This document shows positions 62,335 to 64,000 of a DNA stretch of 64,000 bases, piece after piece. The notes beneath the pieces were generated by a model. It saw only the letters and a program-made list of their open reading frames with translations. It was not told the origin of the DNA and did not search any database. Numbering within the stretch: the stretch's first letter is position 1; each line of letters begins with the position of its first letter. Source of the stretch: Vombatus ursinus (lineage: Eukaryota; Chordata; Mammalia; Diprotodontia; Vombatidae); assembly GCF_900497805.2 (NCBI RefSeq), contig NW_020953951.1, positions 1,759,190-1,823,189 of the forward strand. The letters run 5' to 3'. Both the position numbers and the translations under genes were made by a program.

Positions 62335-62820
62335 GACTGGAAAGGTAGGGTTATGCCAGAGTGTGGAAGCTTTGAATGCCAGGTAAAGGAATTCGAACTT
62401 TATCCTATAGGAAATAGGGGGGAGGAGGCAGCTAGACAGCACAGTGGATAGAGCACTAGCCCTGGAGAGCTCAGGAGAACCTTAGTTCAAATCCGGTCTT
62501 AGACCAAACCCTTGACACTTACTAGCATTGTGACCCTGGGCAAGTCACTTAATCCCAATTGCCAAATAAAAAAAATTTAAAAAAAGGAAATAGGGAACTT
62601 TAAGGTTCTTGAGAAAAGGACTAATATGACTAAATCTAGCATAAGAAATATCATTCTGATAGTATGTAAAGTCAGAAAGTCCAGGAAGAAACTATTGTAA
62701 GACTCCAAGTTGATGGTAATGATGGCCTGTTTGAGGGTGGTAGCAGTGAGAATAGAGAGAAGGGATGAGGCAAGAGATGACTTGGAGGTGGAATCAATAG
62801 GCTTCAGGAATGATAGGATG
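62335..62820 (-). mobile_element. L2 LINE segment split by a SINE
   Basis: AAGCTTTGAATGCCAGGTAA before and GATGGTAATGATGGCCTG after the SINE at 62421-62585; reversed L2. Confidence 0.75.
62421..62585 (+). mobile_element. MAR1/WSINE-type SINE, diverged
   Basis: GGCAGCTAGACAGCACAGTGG head, poly-A tail. GGAAATAGGGG (62410-62420) and GGAAATAGGGA (62586-62596) form a near-exact duplication. Confidence 0.9.
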
Positions 62821-63603
62821 CTTATACAATCATCTTCCCATTTGTCTACACCATGATCCTTGGGCATTTTTAACATTCTTTCTCCCCCAATTCCCAAATG
62901 CAAGTAATCATCAAGTTTGTTGATTCTCCCTTCTAAATGTGTTTCACTTCTGTCTCCTGTCAGCTTCAATGGCCATTATCTTATTCAAGATCTTTATGCC
63001 TTCCTTATATATATATATAACAAGCCTTTCCAACTCCACAAGGGCATAGCTGAGCATGACTTTCCAGCATGAAATGGCTAAGATTCTGGCATCATTTTTC
63101 ACCATAGACCAGTTCCACCTATAATCTGAGCTATTTAAATCATTTCACAGCTCATTCCCACAACATGCCAACAGAAAACTTCTTTAGCCCCTGTCCCCAT
63201 TACTTCTGATTCAAGCACACGGGACAAAACCCCTTCCTACAGAAGAAAAACTGATAGAATTTTAGTTTTTCATCGTAGAAATGGAAGACAAAACCTTAGG
63301 ACTACTGCCAGTGCAGCAGCTCCCCCAGTTCCATAACTTTGTCCCAATATCCTGAACCAAGAATCCATTTCTGTGGGGTAACATAGATATGCTGGTTTCC
63401 CCAAAACTAGGTAAGCAAGTCTAATAATCACCACCATCAGGCCCTGCTCCAAATGAATAAAGCCTGAGAATGTTGGGAAATGGCTGTGAGGAAGGTCACT
63501 GACGTGGCTGACCAGCTCTCTTAACACTCGTAACATTAGCATCTTAACCCTCTGTGTGTTGCTCTCCAGAATTTAACCCTGCCTCATACATTGGTCTAGG
63601 ACC
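62821..63603. other. Right-end intergenic stretch, nothing recognised
   Basis: Short TA repeat near 63008. No gene or named repeat seen. Confidence 0.35.
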
Positions 63604-63806
63604 CAGGGGCGGGGAACCTTCAGCCTCAAGGCCACATATGGTCCTCTAGGGCCTCAGGTTCGGCCCTTTGACTAAATCCAAACTCCACAGAACAAATCCC
63701 CTTAATAAAAGGATTTATTCTGTAAAACTTGGATTGGGTCAAAAGGCCACACCCAACGACCTAGAAGGCCACACGTTGCCTTAAGGCTGAAGGTTCCCCA
63801 CCCCTG
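63604..63806. mobile_element. Palindromic hAT-type MITE, copy 4
   Basis: CAGGGGCGGGGAACCTTCAGC to AGGTTCCCCACCCCTG; about 203 bp with near-complete arm pairing and the same AT-rich loop as copies 1 and 3. Confidence 0.88.
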
Positions 63807-64000
63807 GTAAGTCAAGGGACTACCTTTCATCATGTTCAGGTGGAAGGGAAATGATCACTTGAACTTTCCCTTACAATCTTCCCTCTTAACCGCGGCTGAT
63901 GTTACAGCTACTGATTCCTGCTTGGCAGCTGCTCCCCTTTCTATGGTCATATCTCTTCTCTTCCCCTATCCTGGCAAATCTTCACTCCACATTGCCGAGT
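63807..64000. other. Right edge, nothing recognised
   Basis: No feature seen. Confidence 0.3.

Overview
This is a mammalian, marsupial-type window. It is AT-rich and intron-rich, and packed with old L2, CR1/L3, L1 and MIR-class repeats. The diagnostic element is a tRNA-headed SINE of the MAR1/WSINE type beginning GGGCAGCTAGGTGG, present in about ten copies, several with exact target-site duplications. I cannot name the species; an Australian marsupial would fit the SINE type, but that is inference. Three runs of ten Ns are assembly gaps (14081-14090, 39963-39972, 53071-53080).

The genes are one tandem cluster of three related KRAB C2H2 zinc-finger (KRAB-ZNF) genes, all on the minus strand and read right to left. 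Gene A (left, partial): CpG-rich promoter/exon 1 near 11.5-11.7 kb, KRAB-A exon 2209-2335, KRAB-B exon 1493-1609; its finger exon lies beyond the left edge. Gene B (middle, looks intact): promoter/exon 1 near 43.5-43.7 kb, start exon 35000-35035, KRAB-A 29712-29838, KRAB-B 28785-28901, finger exon 23998-25598. The four coding exons join in phase (0, 1, 1) into 626 codons with 15 perfectly spaced fingers. Gene C (right, decayed): promoter near 60.8-61.0 kb, start exon 59581-59619, KRAB-A 55429-55547 with a lost splice donor, truncated KRAB-B 53566-53625, and a finger exon 49734-51601 with three in-frame stops and two frameshifts.

The exon layouts match, the KRAB exons of A and B have identical lengths (127 and 117 bp), and the exon-1 donors and promoter sequences are related. 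The cluster therefore arose by tandem duplication of a whole gene including its promoter. By family knowledge such proteins are nuclear repressors: fingers bind DNA and the KRAB box recruits TRIM28/KAP1, often to silence transposable elements. The targets here are unknown.

The rest is transposon sediment: long decayed L2 copies on both strands, CR1/L3 3' ends, L1 3' ends, a HAL1-like element at 18.7-20.4 kb, MIR/MON1-type SINEs, four copies of a palindromic hAT-type MITE, one probable solo LTR at 46.3-47.0 kb, and several micro- and minisatellites. I saw no microbial-type operon, CRISPR array or functional tRNA/rRNA gene.
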